Shown here: positions 37,568 through 46,598 of the stretch, one piece after another
How positions within the stretch are numbered: the stretch's first letter is position 1
How the letters are laid out: each line of letters opens with the position of its first letter
Source of the DNA: Chloroflexi bacterium OLB14
Lineage (GTDB): Bacteria; Chloroflexota; Anaerolineae; Anaerolineales; Villigracilaceae
NCBI GenBank assembly: GCA_001567105.1
Contig: LMZR01000050.1
Location: 1-64,000 of the forward strand
DNA length: 64,000 bases
Direction: 5' to 3'
The notes under the pieces: model-generated
The model's database searches: none
Told to the model about the DNA's origin: nothing
The model's input: only the letters and a program-made list of their open reading frames with translations
Translations under genes and position numbers: made by a program

Positions 37568-38377
37568 ATGAAAGTCCAAGGGAAAGTACTCGTTGTAACA
37601 GGCGGTGGAAGTGGTATGGGACGTGAGCTAGTTTTCAACTTGCTCAACAAAGGCGCAAAGGTTTTTGCAGTGGATATTAACGAAAAAACCTTGCAAGAGA
37701 CAGTTCAACTGGCTGGCGACAAAAAGGAAAATTTGGCTACGGCAGTTCTAAACGTTGCTGACAAAGCCGCAGTGGATGCCTTACCCGCCAAAGTGATTGA
37801 AAAATTTGGCGCAGTGGATGGCATTATCAATAACGCTGGCATTATCCAACCGTTTGTGCGTTTGAAAGATTTAGATTTCAGCGCCATTGAACGCGTGATC
37901 AATGTCAACTTGTATGGCGTCATATACATGACCAAAGCCTTTCTACCTCACTTGTTGACTCGTCCAACAGCACATGTTGCTAATGTGTCTAGCATGGGAG
38001 GTTATTTACCAGTGCCTGGTCAAACCATTTATGGCGCAACCAAAGCCGCGGTCAAATTGATGACCGAAGGTTTATATGCCGAATTGCTTGAGACCAATGT
38101 AAACGTGACTCTAATTTATCCAGGTGCAATTGCTACAAACATCACCACCAACTCAGGCGTTGCCACACCAGGCGGAACTCAAACACAAGAGCAAGAACAA
38201 AAATTCAAATCCTTGCCTGCTGACCAAGCCGCTGAGATTATCGTCAATGCCATTGAAAAAGATAGTTACAGCGTCTTCGTTGGCTCAGACGCAAAATTTA
38301 TGAACTTGATTTGTAGATTGAGTCCTCAAAGAGCAACCAAGTTTATTTACAATCAAATGAAATCGCTACTGAAGTAA
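37568..38377 (+). CDS. Short-chain dehydrogenase/reductase (SDR)
   Basis: A 269-residue classical SDR oxidoreductase. The nucleotide-binding motif TGGGSGMG (residues 11-18) and an acidic VDIN after strand 2 suggest NAD(H). The NNAG motif and the catalytic Ser-Tyr-Lys set are present (NVSSMGGYLPVPGQTIYGATKAAV, with Y-x-x-x-K as YGATK). The tail (SLLK) and the CRLSPQRATKFIYNQMK region are seen in SDRs that act on lipid or steroid-like substrates, but the substrate is unknown. GGAG precedes the ATG by eight bases. Confidence 0.88.
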   Translation: MKVQGKVLVVTGGGSGMGRELVFNLLNKGAKVFAVDINEKTLQETVQLAGDKKENLATAVLNVADKAAVDALPAKVIEKFGAVDGIINNAGIIQPFVRLKDLDFSAIERVINVNLYGVIYMTKAFLPHLLTRPTAHVANVSSMGGYLPVPGQTIYGATKAAVKLMTEGLYAELLETNVNVTLIYPGAIATNITTNSGVATPGGTQTQEQEQKFKSLPADQAAEIIVNAIEKDSYSVFVGSDAKFMNLICRLSPQRATKFIYNQMKSLLK

Positions 38378-38389
38378 AATATAAAAAAG

Positions 38390-38421
38390 ACTTCGGAAGT
38401 CTTAAAGACTTCCGAAGTCTG
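38390..38421 (+). terminator. GACTTCGGAAGTC hairpin after SDR gene
   Basis: AGACTTCGGAAGTC-TTAA-GACTTCCGAAGTCT is a 14-bp stem just after the SDR stop. It resembles the hairpin upstream at 37380 and can serve as a terminator. Confidence 0.65.
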
Positions 38422-38483
38422 GTATAAGAATAAACCTCTATTTTGTTATTGCCCACAGTATAAAATTGATATAAAATCTAATT

Positions 38484-38876
38484 ATGACTAGCACCACTGC
38501 TCTCGCTAATAAAACTAGAATCCGCCATGCGGGAACAATTCCTATGGGATTAAATGTTTCAGTAGGGAAGTCTTTGCCGCTTGCAATTCAAAAAATTGTG
38601 ACAGAACTCAAACCAGAAAAAATTGTTTTATTTGGCTCGTATGCTTATGGAAAACCAAATCCAGATAGTGATGTGGATTTATTGGTAGTGATGAAAACCA
38701 ACGCTTCTTACAAAGAGAGGAGTTGGAAAGTTTCGCGTTTATTAATCCCTCGACCATTCCCTGTGGATATTTTAGTAAAAACACCAAAAGAAATAAATAC
38801 TGCTTTGAAAGCGGGAGATTTTTTTCTCAAAGAGATTCTGACGCGCGGTAAGGTTTTGTATGAGCGAAACAAATAA
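38484..38876 (+). CDS. MNT-type nucleotidyltransferase (antitoxin-like)
   Basis: A 130-residue minimal nucleotidyltransferase. The catalytic motif GSYAYGKPNPDSDVDLLVVM (residues about 52-71) has the GS...G...SDxD pattern of the polymerase-beta superfamily. In MNT-HEPN modules this protein neutralises its HEPN partner, in studied cases by adding AMP. The stop overlaps the downstream HEPN start by 17 bp. The first 30 residues (MTSTTALANKTRIRHAGTIPMGLNVSVG) are atypical, so the start may lie further in, for example the ATG at 38541. Confidence 0.85.
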   Translation: MTSTTALANKTRIRHAGTIPMGLNVSVGKSLPLAIQKIVTELKPEKIVLFGSYAYGKPNPDSDVDLLVVMKTNASYKERSWKVSRLLIPRPFPVDILVKTPKEINTALKAGDFFLKEILTRGKVLYERNK

Positions 38877-39217
38877 TCCCTTGGCGTGGGTGGAAAAAGC
38901 AGAAGAAGATTTTGAATTATCAAAATCGGCTTTGAAAAGAAAAAAAGCCTTTACTAACAGGAGCATGTTTTCATGCACAACAATGTGCCGAAAAATATAT
39001 GAAAGCCTTACTCATTTCTAAAAGTGCAGACTTTCCAAAAACTCATGACTTGTTGATGTTGAATAAACTTTGCTCACAAAAAGGAATTTTGCTTGAAGTT
39101 GATGCAAAATTATTAAATATTCTCACGGACTATGCTGTTAGAACTCGCTATCCTGGCGAAAGTCCGATTTTAGAAGATGCCAAAGAAGCCATTGAAAATT
39201 GCAAAATCAGTTCGTAG
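38860..39217 (+). CDS. HEPN-domain protein (toxin-like), frameshifted
   Basis: ATG 38860 overlaps the end of the MNT gene. The first frame reads MSETNNPLAWVEKAEEDFELSKSALKRKK. After the A7 run at 38940-38946, one base too long, the second frame gives PLLTGACFHAQQCAEKYMKALLISKSADFPKTHDLLMLNKLC and ends in RTRYPGESPILEDAKEAIENC. Joined length is about 118 residues, a normal PF05168-type HEPN. The RNase motif R-x(4-6)-H of active HEPN toxins is not evident; this subgroup has RYPG instead. It pairs with the MNT gene as a probable toxin-antitoxin or stress module. Confidence 0.75.
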
Positions 39218-39405
39218 TTTTGCAAGAAATTTTTTGGGGTTGTAGAAAGAAATTTTATCGCTTTCTACTTACACGCCTTTGTTTTCAGAGTCAATTCCGA
39301 TAACATTGTTGAATTTGCCTCAGCCTACGTAAAAAGACAAGATGGCGATGAGGTTTATTTATAATCAAAAGAAAAGGAGTGAGTAAATACTCGCTCCTTT
39401 TCTAA
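39218..39405. other. Intergenic region with gene remnant and bidirectional terminator
   Basis: Between the convergent HEPN and AAA genes. A short plus-strand frame ending at 39363 reads FVFRVNSDNIVEFASAYVKRQDGDEVYL and then stops. It looks like the tail of a lost gene, with no start or upstream body. A hairpin follows (AGAAAAGGAGTGAGTA-AA-TACTCGCTCCTTTTCT, 39371-39405) with one G-T pair. It can terminate transcription from both sides. Confidence 0.55.
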
Positions 39406-40555
39406 TTAAGATTTGAAAAAATCTTTTACATTAGCCTCAGAAGGTTTTTTAACTTTTGTTTCATTTTTTTCCATCCAAACACCCCTTCTTTCTGCTTCAT
39501 TCCTTTTCCCGATATGAGGGCTATGGGTTGTAAAGAAAATTTGACGAACTGGGCTTGTTTTAGCATCAAGCAGTTTTAAGAGACTTGTGAATAATTTTCT
39601 TTGTGTTTCCGGTGATAAGTTAATTTCTAATTCTTCAATTCCCACAAAAGGAGAATTGGCTTGAGTAATATAAGAAAGAATAGTTAAAATTTGTTGCACA
39701 CCAGTACCACGTTTTCCAATGGGTAACTTCAATCCATTTTTTCCTTCAATAAGTGCTTCAATTTCATCATTACCAACACGCACTATTGATACATTGCCGT
39801 GATTGAAAGGATTACTATTAAATTGTTGGATTATGTCGCGCACAATCTTTTCACCCACTTCGTCATGTGATGATTGGAATAACCAATTCTTCAATGTTTC
39901 TGCAGATAATTCAACTTTTTTATCTCTAGAAGATTCAACCTCTCTTGATACGAATCTATCAGGTGGTATCCGTAAGAATGCATTTTCTAACCCACTCATA
40001 ATATTTTCAAAAATGGTTCTCTTCTCAGCATCCGAGATGGCATTAAATGCTTTATCTGGCAAAAATTTTGGTGCATTCCCACCCAAATAAAACTGTTTTT
40101 GATCAAATTCTGCACTTGTTAACTGCATTTCAGCTCTATCATTATCTAATGGTTTGATAGTTCCTTTGATAATTAATGTATCATGGAGTTGGTTCTTAGA
40201 TAATAAATCAATAAAAGCTTTAGGTAAGTTTTTAATCCCTAATATTTCTGGTCGTTCAAACTTTAAGTAAACCTCAAATGAGATAGGTTGTTTATTATTT
40301 AAATAAAAACCATTTGAAAAATCAAGGATTTGACCTTCCCAAAAACCTATGGATTTATTTTGTGTAAGAGAACCCTCAGATGTTTGGATTACATCCTCGG
40401 CATATTTTTGTTGAAATACAATTTCCAAAAAAGTTAGTAGATTCGATTTGCCACTATCATTTTCACCATAAAGAATTACAGATTTTTCTAAATCTCCAAC
40501 ATCTACATTTTTTTAAACTGCGGTAGTTTTTTACATTAAATTTATAAATATACAT
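39406..40555 (-). CDS. AAA/ABC-type ATPase of the accessory operon (frameshifted near 5' end)
   Basis: A RecF/OLD-like P-loop ATPase of about 382 residues. The start is ATG 40555, six bases after AAGGAG: MYIYKFNVKNYRSLKN. The T run 40508-40514 carries one base too many; correcting it joins to VDVGDLEKSVILYGENDSGKSNLL, which contains the Walker A GENDSGKS (about 28-35). The ABC-like signature is GKRGTGVQQILTILSYI, Walker B FVGIEELEINLSPETQRKL and the switch FFTTHSPHIG. No TOPRIM or nuclease domain follows, unlike OLD or PARIS-type proteins. It starts 16 bp after the GHKL ATPase gene and is the last of the three-gene operon. Confidence 0.8.
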
Positions 40556-40571
40556 TTAGCTCTCCTTAAGG

Positions 40572-42143
40572 CTATGATTTAATATCCTTGAATTCTTTCA
40601 GCAACTCTTTTGCTAAATTAATAGATAATTCTTTTGATGACCTTGTCTGCTCAGATAACAAAAAAGTCTTAATGAGAATTTTCTTGAAAACTTCGCCATA
40701 TCTACGAGAATTAAAAAGAGGATACTTTGTATTTATTTCTAATTCTCCACTTTGCCCTCTTCGAATAGGCATAGTGTCTAAATCATTCCACTTAACATAA
40801 TTTATATTATAGACTTTATCTTCAAATGAAATTAAGTCATCAAAATCTGGATGATCTTCAACTACTTCAACAGTTTTGTTAGCATAATTAACTTTAACAG
40901 GTTGAGAGCTTTTACTTACTTGGTTTGATGATTTTGAAATAATCTCAAAGCCCTTACGTCGAAGTTGTTCAACTTTGTTTTGGATAACTTCGCGTTTTGA
41001 GCCAACTTCTGCAGAGCGAGACTCGCTTAACTGTCGATTAATGTCTCGCTCTGCTTCTGAAACATTTTCAACATAATTAGCAAAATGAGCCATTCTGTCT
41101 CGAAAATAGTTAACAAATTCATCATATTCTGGACTCTCAACGAATCTAGAACGATCAATAGTTACGGCATCATCAAATCCTTCAAGAATATGTAACTCTG
41201 CTGTAATCCAATGTAGACGACTATAAGCACGTCCTGCAAGTCCTAGTGAGAAAGAGGTTCGTTTCCCAATACCAACATTTCTTAATCGTAACTTGTAATG
41301 TTGGGCTTCCTCAGGTTTAATTTTCTTCCAGTTTGTTGCAACAAGATATCGACATTTTATCTTACCTGATTCCCAATACGAACTTTCAAGGACACGCTCA
41401 CCCGGCGTGTTTCTGTTCAATTCTTTTCCGTTAAGCCAAATCTTTATTCCTACTGTGCCAAGGTCTTTAAACTCAGTTGCATAAACTGAATTTGGTGGAT
41501 AATCTAAAGGCAGATCATCTTGTAATATCCATTTTAGTTTATCCATTGGTGCATATGACAGAATGGTGTCAGGCTTAGCCTTAACTTTGTTTTCTTTTGA
41601 AAAAAATCTCTTAACCATATCTGTAAGACCAGAAATAGTAATAGTAGTACCGTGTTCGTCAAAATAATCTTCACCTTCTACTTGATAACCAGGTATTTCG
41701 ATATCTTCAACATTGATTGACTGTCCCTCGCTTACATATTTTCCTGCTGGTACAGTTGCTTTAAAAAAAATATCTGAACGTGAAGCAGTTGAAGTTATTT
41801 CTATCTTTTTTCCAAAGGGAAATATAGCCAAAAAACCTACACCAAATTGCCCAATTTGCCTTCTTTTGAATACAGGACTAGTTCTGCTCTTATCTCTTTT
41901 TTGTCCCGCAATTCTCAGAAAAAACTCAAACTCCTCAGGAGTCATTCCATTCCCATTGTCTTTTACTTCTATATAATCCTGTTTTAAATCAATAGTTATT
42001 GCAACTTCTGTTGCATCTGCATCATAGGCATTACTGACCATTTCCCTTATTGCGTCAGGGAAATTTTCATAAGTAGAAGAACTTAAAAGCCTTACTATAC
42101 GTTTATCTACTGCTAAATGTTTAATCCAGTTTTCTCTAGCCAT
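40572..42143 (-). CDS. GHKL (Hsp90-like) ATPase of the accessory operon
   Basis: A 523-residue GHKL ATPase without kinase or topoisomerase domains. The ATP lid region is at the N-terminus: AIREMVSNAYDADATEVAI (N box, about 31-49), VKDNGNGMTPEEFEFF (G1, about 58-73), RQIGQFGVGFLAIFPFG (G2, about 95-111) and GTTITISGL. The middle (about 230-380) is a beta-rich transducer-like part (LRLRNVGIGKRTSF, LEGFDDAVTIDRSRF). The C-terminal third is charged and may be coiled. It resembles MORC/Hsp90-like ATPases found in bacterial conflict systems. It lies between a DNA adenine methylase (15 bp upstream) and an AAA ATPase (16 bp downstream). Its role is unknown. Confidence 0.82.
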   Translation of the reverse strand: MARENWIKHLAVDKRIVRLLSSSTYENFPDAIREMVSNAYDADATEVAITIDLKQDYIEVKDNGNGMTPEEFEFFLRIAGQKRDKSRTSPVFKRRQIGQFGVGFLAIFPFGKKIEITSTASRSDIFFKATVPAGKYVSEGQSINVEDIEIPGYQVEGEDYFDEHGTTITISGLTDMVKRFFSKENKVKAKPDTILSYAPMDKLKWILQDDLPLDYPPNSVYATEFKDLGTVGIKIWLNGKELNRNTPGERVLESSYWESGKIKCRYLVATNWKKIKPEEAQHYKLRLRNVGIGKRTSFSLGLAGRAYSRLHWITAELHILEGFDDAVTIDRSRFVESPEYDEFVNYFRDRMAHFANYVENVSEAERDINRQLSESRSAEVGSKREVIQNKVEQLRRKGFEIISKSSNQVSKSSQPVKVNYANKTVEVVEDHPDFDDLISFEDKVYNINYVKWNDLDTMPIRRGQSGELEINTKYPLFNSRRYGEVFKKILIKTFLLSEQTRSSKELSINLAKELLKEFKDIKS

Positions 42144-42158
42144 GTGAATATTATACTT

Positions 42159-43254
42159 TTATTTGCCGATGATTAGGCATTCATTATTATCGTGGGATTT
42201 TCCGTTTTGGTGGTTTAAAGCATAGCTATACTGTTTTTTGAAAACAGAAACTTCTTTTCCATTTGCTTTAAGCATCTCTTTAAATTTTTTTTAAGGTAAC
42301 TAAACTTCCCTCTTTATGAGAGATAACAATTTTGCTATTTTTAAATTTAGTTATTAAACCTAAAAATGTTTCTTCTAACTTTTCCTTGGATTTGTGTGTC
42401 CAAGGTATTTCTGAACTTTTCAGTATGCGAATTGGCGAGTCAATATCTACCAATTCTCTCCATTTATCATACTGAGCCAAACCATCAAGGAAATGATATA
42501 ACTTTAAATATTCAGGGTCACTTTGATTTTGGAAGAAATAAGGTGGGTCTAAATAAACTAAATCAAATTCTGTATTGTTATAACTTAATGCATTTAATTT
42601 TGTAACGTGATTTTTCTTGCCATTACTGAAAACAATTTGATTAGCTTCAAGAGCGTATCTCTTAAAAGCATCTTCAAAAGGGGTTTCCCAAGTTTTTTTG
42701 TTACCAAATTTTCTTTCGACTCTTTTTATTCGAAGATTTAAATTTTTTCTGTGAAAGAGATTGAAAGGTCTTTTTTATTAAACAAGCCTGACCCAATGCC
42801 CAAATTGCTAATGCGGTTTTATATTTTAATGACTTTCCTGTGTACAAATCCTCTAAAGAAGAAATATTTCCAATAGTCTTATCTAACCATTCATTTTCTG
42901 CATTATGAAAATATATCCCTTTAAAAGTCTGACTAATAAAATTATTTTTTGTTTTACTTTTCTCAATATGTATTTTATGTCTTCATCAGTGAGTTTTACA
43001 CTATCGTTCTCAATAAAAGCAATGCCTGTTAATTTATTAAAGTGTGAATAATCATTGTAAGTTACTTGCTTATCCATTCTCTTGAAAAGTAAAGATACAA
43101 CAGATGTTCCACCAAATAAATCTAGTGCAGTATTAAACTCTAAGTTATTAATTTTTTTCCAAATCCAACCTAAGATTTTCCTCTTGCTACCTCGATATCT
43201 TGTTGTAGGAAAAAGCCAAGTTTGAGGAAGGCCATTTAAGTAAAGTTTGCTCAT
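42159..43254 (-). CDS. D12-class DNA adenine methyltransferase, three frameshifts
   Basis: Reconstructs to about 364 residues of a Dam-like N6-adenine methylase. Frame 1 has TTRYRGSKRKILGWIWKKI and the SAM motif ALDLFGGTSVVSLLFKR. A missing base in the T run 42945-42950 leads to NNFISQTFKGIYFHNAENEWLDKTIGNISSLEDLYTGK. An extra base at 42771-42776 leads to PFNLFHRKNLNLRIKRVERKFGNKKTWETPFEDAF and the catalytic VYLDPPYFF. An extra base in the T8 run near 42286-42293 leads to the proper Dam-type tail FKEMLKANGKEVSVFKKQYSYALNHQ, ending at 42159. It is first in a tight operon with the GHKL and AAA ATPases. The recognition site is unknown. Confidence 0.75.
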
Positions 43255-43282
43255 TAAAGTCTATTTTACTTTAAATAGTCTT

Positions 43283-44564
43283 TTATTTCATCATCCTCGC
43301 CGCTTTACGACCAATCTCCACAGCGAAATTCGTACCGCGATCCCACGGGTACACCTGACTCATCGAAGCAAAATACAAACCATCAATCGGCGTTTTGAAT
43401 GGCGGGAATATTTTTAGAATGATTCACCAACGGCACAGGTTGAGCGTAATTTGTTTTATGCACCCAAATCTTTTTCACCCAATCACGTGAAAATTCAGGA
43501 TTAAATTTTTGAAACGCGGGAATAAATTTTTCTAACAACTCATCATCACTCAACGAAAAATATTCGTGACCCACCTCCAAATAATCGCCCGCATACACAA
43601 TATGGTCGCCGCCAAAATTTTCTTTCGACACAAAATTCGTATGTTCCACCAACGCCAAAAACGGGTAGCCCTCATCCTTCGGCACATTGAACCAATAAAA
43701 ACCATCATTCGATAACGAATGTTTCAACGCCAACGTCATCACCACCGCGCCCATTGATTTCAACTCCAACAAACCTTTCAAATAATTTTCAGGAAGTTGT
43801 GGACATAACTTCGCCATCAAATTTGGAGACGTGGTGACTAAAACTTTATCAAACGATTCGACTCCCTTTTCGCTTCGCACTTCAATTTGTGTTTGATTCC
43901 GTTTCAACGACTCTATTTTTACCCCCAACCGAATCTCGATTCCTATTGCTCGTAATTTATCTGCAAACACATCTGCAAATTTTTGAAAGCCACCTTCAAA
44001 TGTTCCAAGCCTTGTAGTGCGTGCTTTGATTCTCGCCCACATCCATGCCATGTTGACATCTTTATAAAACGGTCCAAACTTTCCAATTAACAACGGCTTC
44101 CACATCTGCTCATAGACTTGCTTGCCAGCATATTTCAACATCCATTCATCGGCAGTCACTTTTTCTAACGCTTTCCAATTATTGGTTAAGCGTAAAAACA
44201 ATCCGACAAACCCAAACCTGATTTTGTCCAAACCAAATCCAAGTCCAGGAAAACGAAGCGCATTGATAATCGAATCAAATGGATACCATTTCTTTTTGTA
44301 ATACATCACCGTCAACGGGCGCGGAAAGATAACTTTATCCTCCAAGCCTAATTCACGAATCAACCCTAGCATTTCGCTATCTGATTGAAACCAGTGATGA
44401 TAAAATTTTTCGACAGACCAATTCCAATGCGGTTCTTTGAAACCGCTTGCCAAACCGCCCACATAATTTGCCGATTCAAAAATGGTAACTTCGTGACCCG
44501 CTTTTTTCAAATCCCATGCCGCCGCCATGCCACTATAACCTGCTCCGATAATTGCTATTTTCAT
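43283..44564 (-). CDS. FAD-dependent amine oxidase/protoporphyrinogen oxidase-like protein (frameshifted near 3' end)
   Basis: A flavoprotein of about 426 residues. The N-terminal FAD-binding loop is IAIIGAGYSGMAAAWDLKKAGHEVTIFES, followed by NYVGGLASGF and an SVEKFYHHWFQSD segment. The uncorrected frame stops at 43383. Removing one base in the T4 run 43393-43396 restores the C-terminal FAD motif QTPIDGLYFASMSQVYPWDRGTNFAVEIGRKAA and the stop at 43283. Related enzymes desaturate or isomerise carotenoids, porphyrins or sugars (UDP-galactopyranose mutase-like); the substrate is unknown. Confidence 0.83.
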
Positions 44565-44575
44565 TTATCCTCATG

Positions 44576-44604
44576 GTAGAGGCACGCTGTTGCCGTGTCT
44601 CTAC
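44576..44604. repeat. Dispersed palindrome, GTAGAGACACGGCG family, copy 3 (degenerate)
   Basis: GTAGAGGCACGCTGT and TGCCGTGTCTCTAC flank the centre with several mismatches, between the response regulator end and the FAD gene start. Confidence 0.65.
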
Positions 44605-44607
44605 AAA

Positions 44608-45247
44608 TTAAAAAGTTCTTGTATGTCTTTCAATTCGTTCTGCTAATAATTTTAACTTACTCCATCTTTGACGCACAATATAAATCATTGCTAAGGTTTG
44701 AATCCAACGCATTTCACAATTTGGTAAGTTAATCACTTCTTCAAACACTTCAATGGCTTTATCATCTGTTCTTTTGGCTTTGGTATATTCCTCAGCTAAT
44801 TGACGAAGATATGTTTCGTTCTTCTCCAACAAGTGACCTGTCTGTGCGCTTTTCGTTTCGTTAGCGTCTAATCGCCTGATAACGTCTGCTATTGCTTTTT
44901 CTAATTCATCGGTTGTGAAAGGTTTGATTAAATAATTCTGTATGCCAATAGACATTGCCGCTCGAAAGGCACTTGGGTCTTTTTCGGCAGAAATAATAAT
45001 GCAAGCAATTTGTGGATTTGCCTGCGAGATTTTTTTTATACGCCAACAAGCCATTCACTTTAGGCATGTTGATATCTAACACAACAATATCAGGTTTGTA
45101 CTCACGCGCCATTTCGATGGCTTGCAATCCATCGGTAGCAATAGCAATCACTTCAATAGAATCAATCATCGAGAGCATCACGCGTGTGTTGCGTCTGGTC
45201 TCATGCACATCATCTGCAATCAGGACTCGTTTTTTTCTTTGTGCCAT
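44608..45247 (-). CDS. Response regulator receiver protein with helical C-terminus (frameshifted)
   Basis: About 212 residues once one base is removed from the T8 run 45030-45037. The receiver domain (1-122) has RVLIADDVHETRRNTRVML (acidic pair), VVLDINMPKVNG (phospho-Asp), CIIISAE and NYLIKPF (conserved Lys). The C-terminal 85 residues (EKNETYLRQLAEEYTKAKRTDDKAIEVFEEVINLPNCEMRWIQTLAMIYIVRQRWSKLK) look like one or two TPR helix pairs, not a DNA-binding domain. It probably relays a signal through protein contacts. There is no kinase beside it. Confidence 0.78.
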
Positions 45248-45332
45248 CGTTGTTAGCCTTTAGGGGAAGTATAACTTAAGCCCTTCAATACGTCACTTGA
45301 CATGTTTTTTTGTGAGATGTATTAGATTGTTT

Positions 45333-45390
45333 CGGAGCGCGGACTTCAGTCCGCCTTTTGAACCATTGGCAGACTAAAGTCTGCGCTCCG
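45333..45390. repeat. Compound palindrome CGGAGCGC...GCGCTCCG
   Basis: Outer arms CGGAGCG and CGCTCCG enclose two small hairpins, GCGGACT-TC-AGTCCGC and GCAGACT-AA-AGTCTGC. It fills the gap between the flippase-like and response regulator genes and looks like a dispersed element. Confidence 0.65.
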
Positions 45391-45397
45391 TTTTATG

Positions 45398-46414
45398 TCA
45401 TTTATTTTTATCCACTTCTTCTCTCAAACTATCACTCCACTTGATTCCTTCTCTGGCTAAATAATAAGCACCGAGAATCGTAATCGGAAGCCAAAGGGCA
45501 ACATGTAATGTGAGTGTATATCCCGCTGCAGTGGCTTGACTAACTCCGTAAGCAGTTAGTACGGCAATACCTGGCGCATCGAATGTACCAATATATCCAG
45601 GCGCGGATGGGATTGTAGTGGCTAAGTTAACGATGCCGTTCATCAACATCAATGCAAAGAATGAAACTTGAAAATCAAATGCGTGCATCACGAACCAATA
45701 TTTGCCAGTCTCTAACAGCCAAATAAAGGTTGAGGTAACAAAAACCATAACAACGTTAAGTGGGGAGCGGAGCGAAGCGAGTCCATCTAAAAATTTATTC
45801 ATCACACTCATAACGCGTTGATGAAATCTTTGTGGCGTGAATCTTTCAATAAACCATAAACCAATTTTAGCAGTGACGTGGGGGAACATTGCCGCCAGCA
45901 GAAAAGTAATCAATGCACCGATAAAAATGCCTGTGCCGATGATTGCCACTTGTTGAATATTGCCCACAAAACCAGAAGCCGATGTTAATTTTGCTAACTC
46001 AGATAAATTGACAAACACAAATGCCAGCATCACTACGCCGTCAAAAATTCTTTCAACGATAATTGTGGCGAGAGAAGCAGAGACAGGCACGCCTTCTTTT
46101 CTTTTTAAAATCACAGCGCGTAATACTTCACCTGCGCGGGCGGGATAAATATTATTGCCCATGTAACCAATAGTGGTGATGGGGAACATGGTTTTGGTTG
46201 GAATGTCTTTGATGGGCTTTAACAAATAATGCCAACGCCAAGCGCGAATCCATACGCCGATGAAGTACACGCCAATAGCAGGGACAAGCCAAATAAATTT
46301 TGCTTGTTGTACTGTTTGCCAAAACTCATTTAGTTTTAGTCCGCGCAGGGCGAGCCAGATAAATAAAATGCTGATGAAAACACCGAGCCAGAATTGCCAT
46401 TTTTTAATTTGCAT
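45398..46414 (-). CDS. Lysylphosphatidylglycerol synthase TM-region / flippase-like membrane protein
   Basis: A 338-residue integral membrane protein of the UPF0104/LPG_synthase_TM family, with about eight helices. The family hallmarks are WIRAWRWHYLLKP, PARAGEVLRAVILKRKEGVPVSASLATIIVERIFDGVVM (PARAGE and ER-x-DG) and VNLATTIPSAPGYIGTFDA. It lacks the aminoacyl-transferase domain of MprF. Members are thought to move lipid-linked substrates; the cargo is unknown. It starts at ATG 46414 with no neighbour close enough to call an operon. Confidence 0.85.
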   Translation of the reverse strand: MQIKKWQFWLGVFISILFIWLALRGLKLNEFWQTVQQAKFIWLVPAIGVYFIGVWIRAWRWHYLLKPIKDIPTKTMFPITTIGYMGNNIYPARAGEVLRAVILKRKEGVPVSASLATIIVERIFDGVVMLAFVFVNLSELAKLTSASGFVGNIQQVAIIGTGIFIGALITFLLAAMFPHVTAKIGLWFIERFTPQRFHQRVMSVMNKFLDGLASLRSPLNVVMVFVTSTFIWLLETGKYWFVMHAFDFQVSFFALMLMNGIVNLATTIPSAPGYIGTFDAPGIAVLTAYGVSQATAAGYTLTLHVALWLPITILGAYYLAREGIKWSDSLREEVDKNK

Positions 46415-46534
46415 AGGGCGTGATTTTACTATGGGTTTTAGGTGGAGAGTGGAAAGTAGAAAGTGGAAAGTTAAGGATGAAAGACGAAAGAAGAAAGATG
46501 CTGAAATTCCATCGGCTATAATTATTAAATTCTA

Positions 46535-46582
46535 GTAGGGACACAGCGAATCTGTTTGAGCAATAACTCGCTGTGTCCCTAC
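46535..46582. repeat. Dispersed palindrome, GTAGGGACACAGCG variant
   Basis: GTAGGGACACAGCGA and TCGCTGTGTCCCTAC are perfect 15-bp arms around an 18-base loop, 17 bp before the YitT start. A related, longer-looped member of the GTAGAGACACGG family. It may form the leader of the YitT mRNA. The upstream part (46440-46500) is a purine-rich stretch of GGAAAGT-like repeats. Confidence 0.75.
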
Positions 46583-46598
46583 AAATTATAGGACACAC

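Noticed and set aside
39406..40555. Reading the AAA protein as an OLD or PARIS-type nuclease
   Set aside because: No TOPRIM-like acidic motif follows the ATPase; the protein ends soon after the THSP switch.
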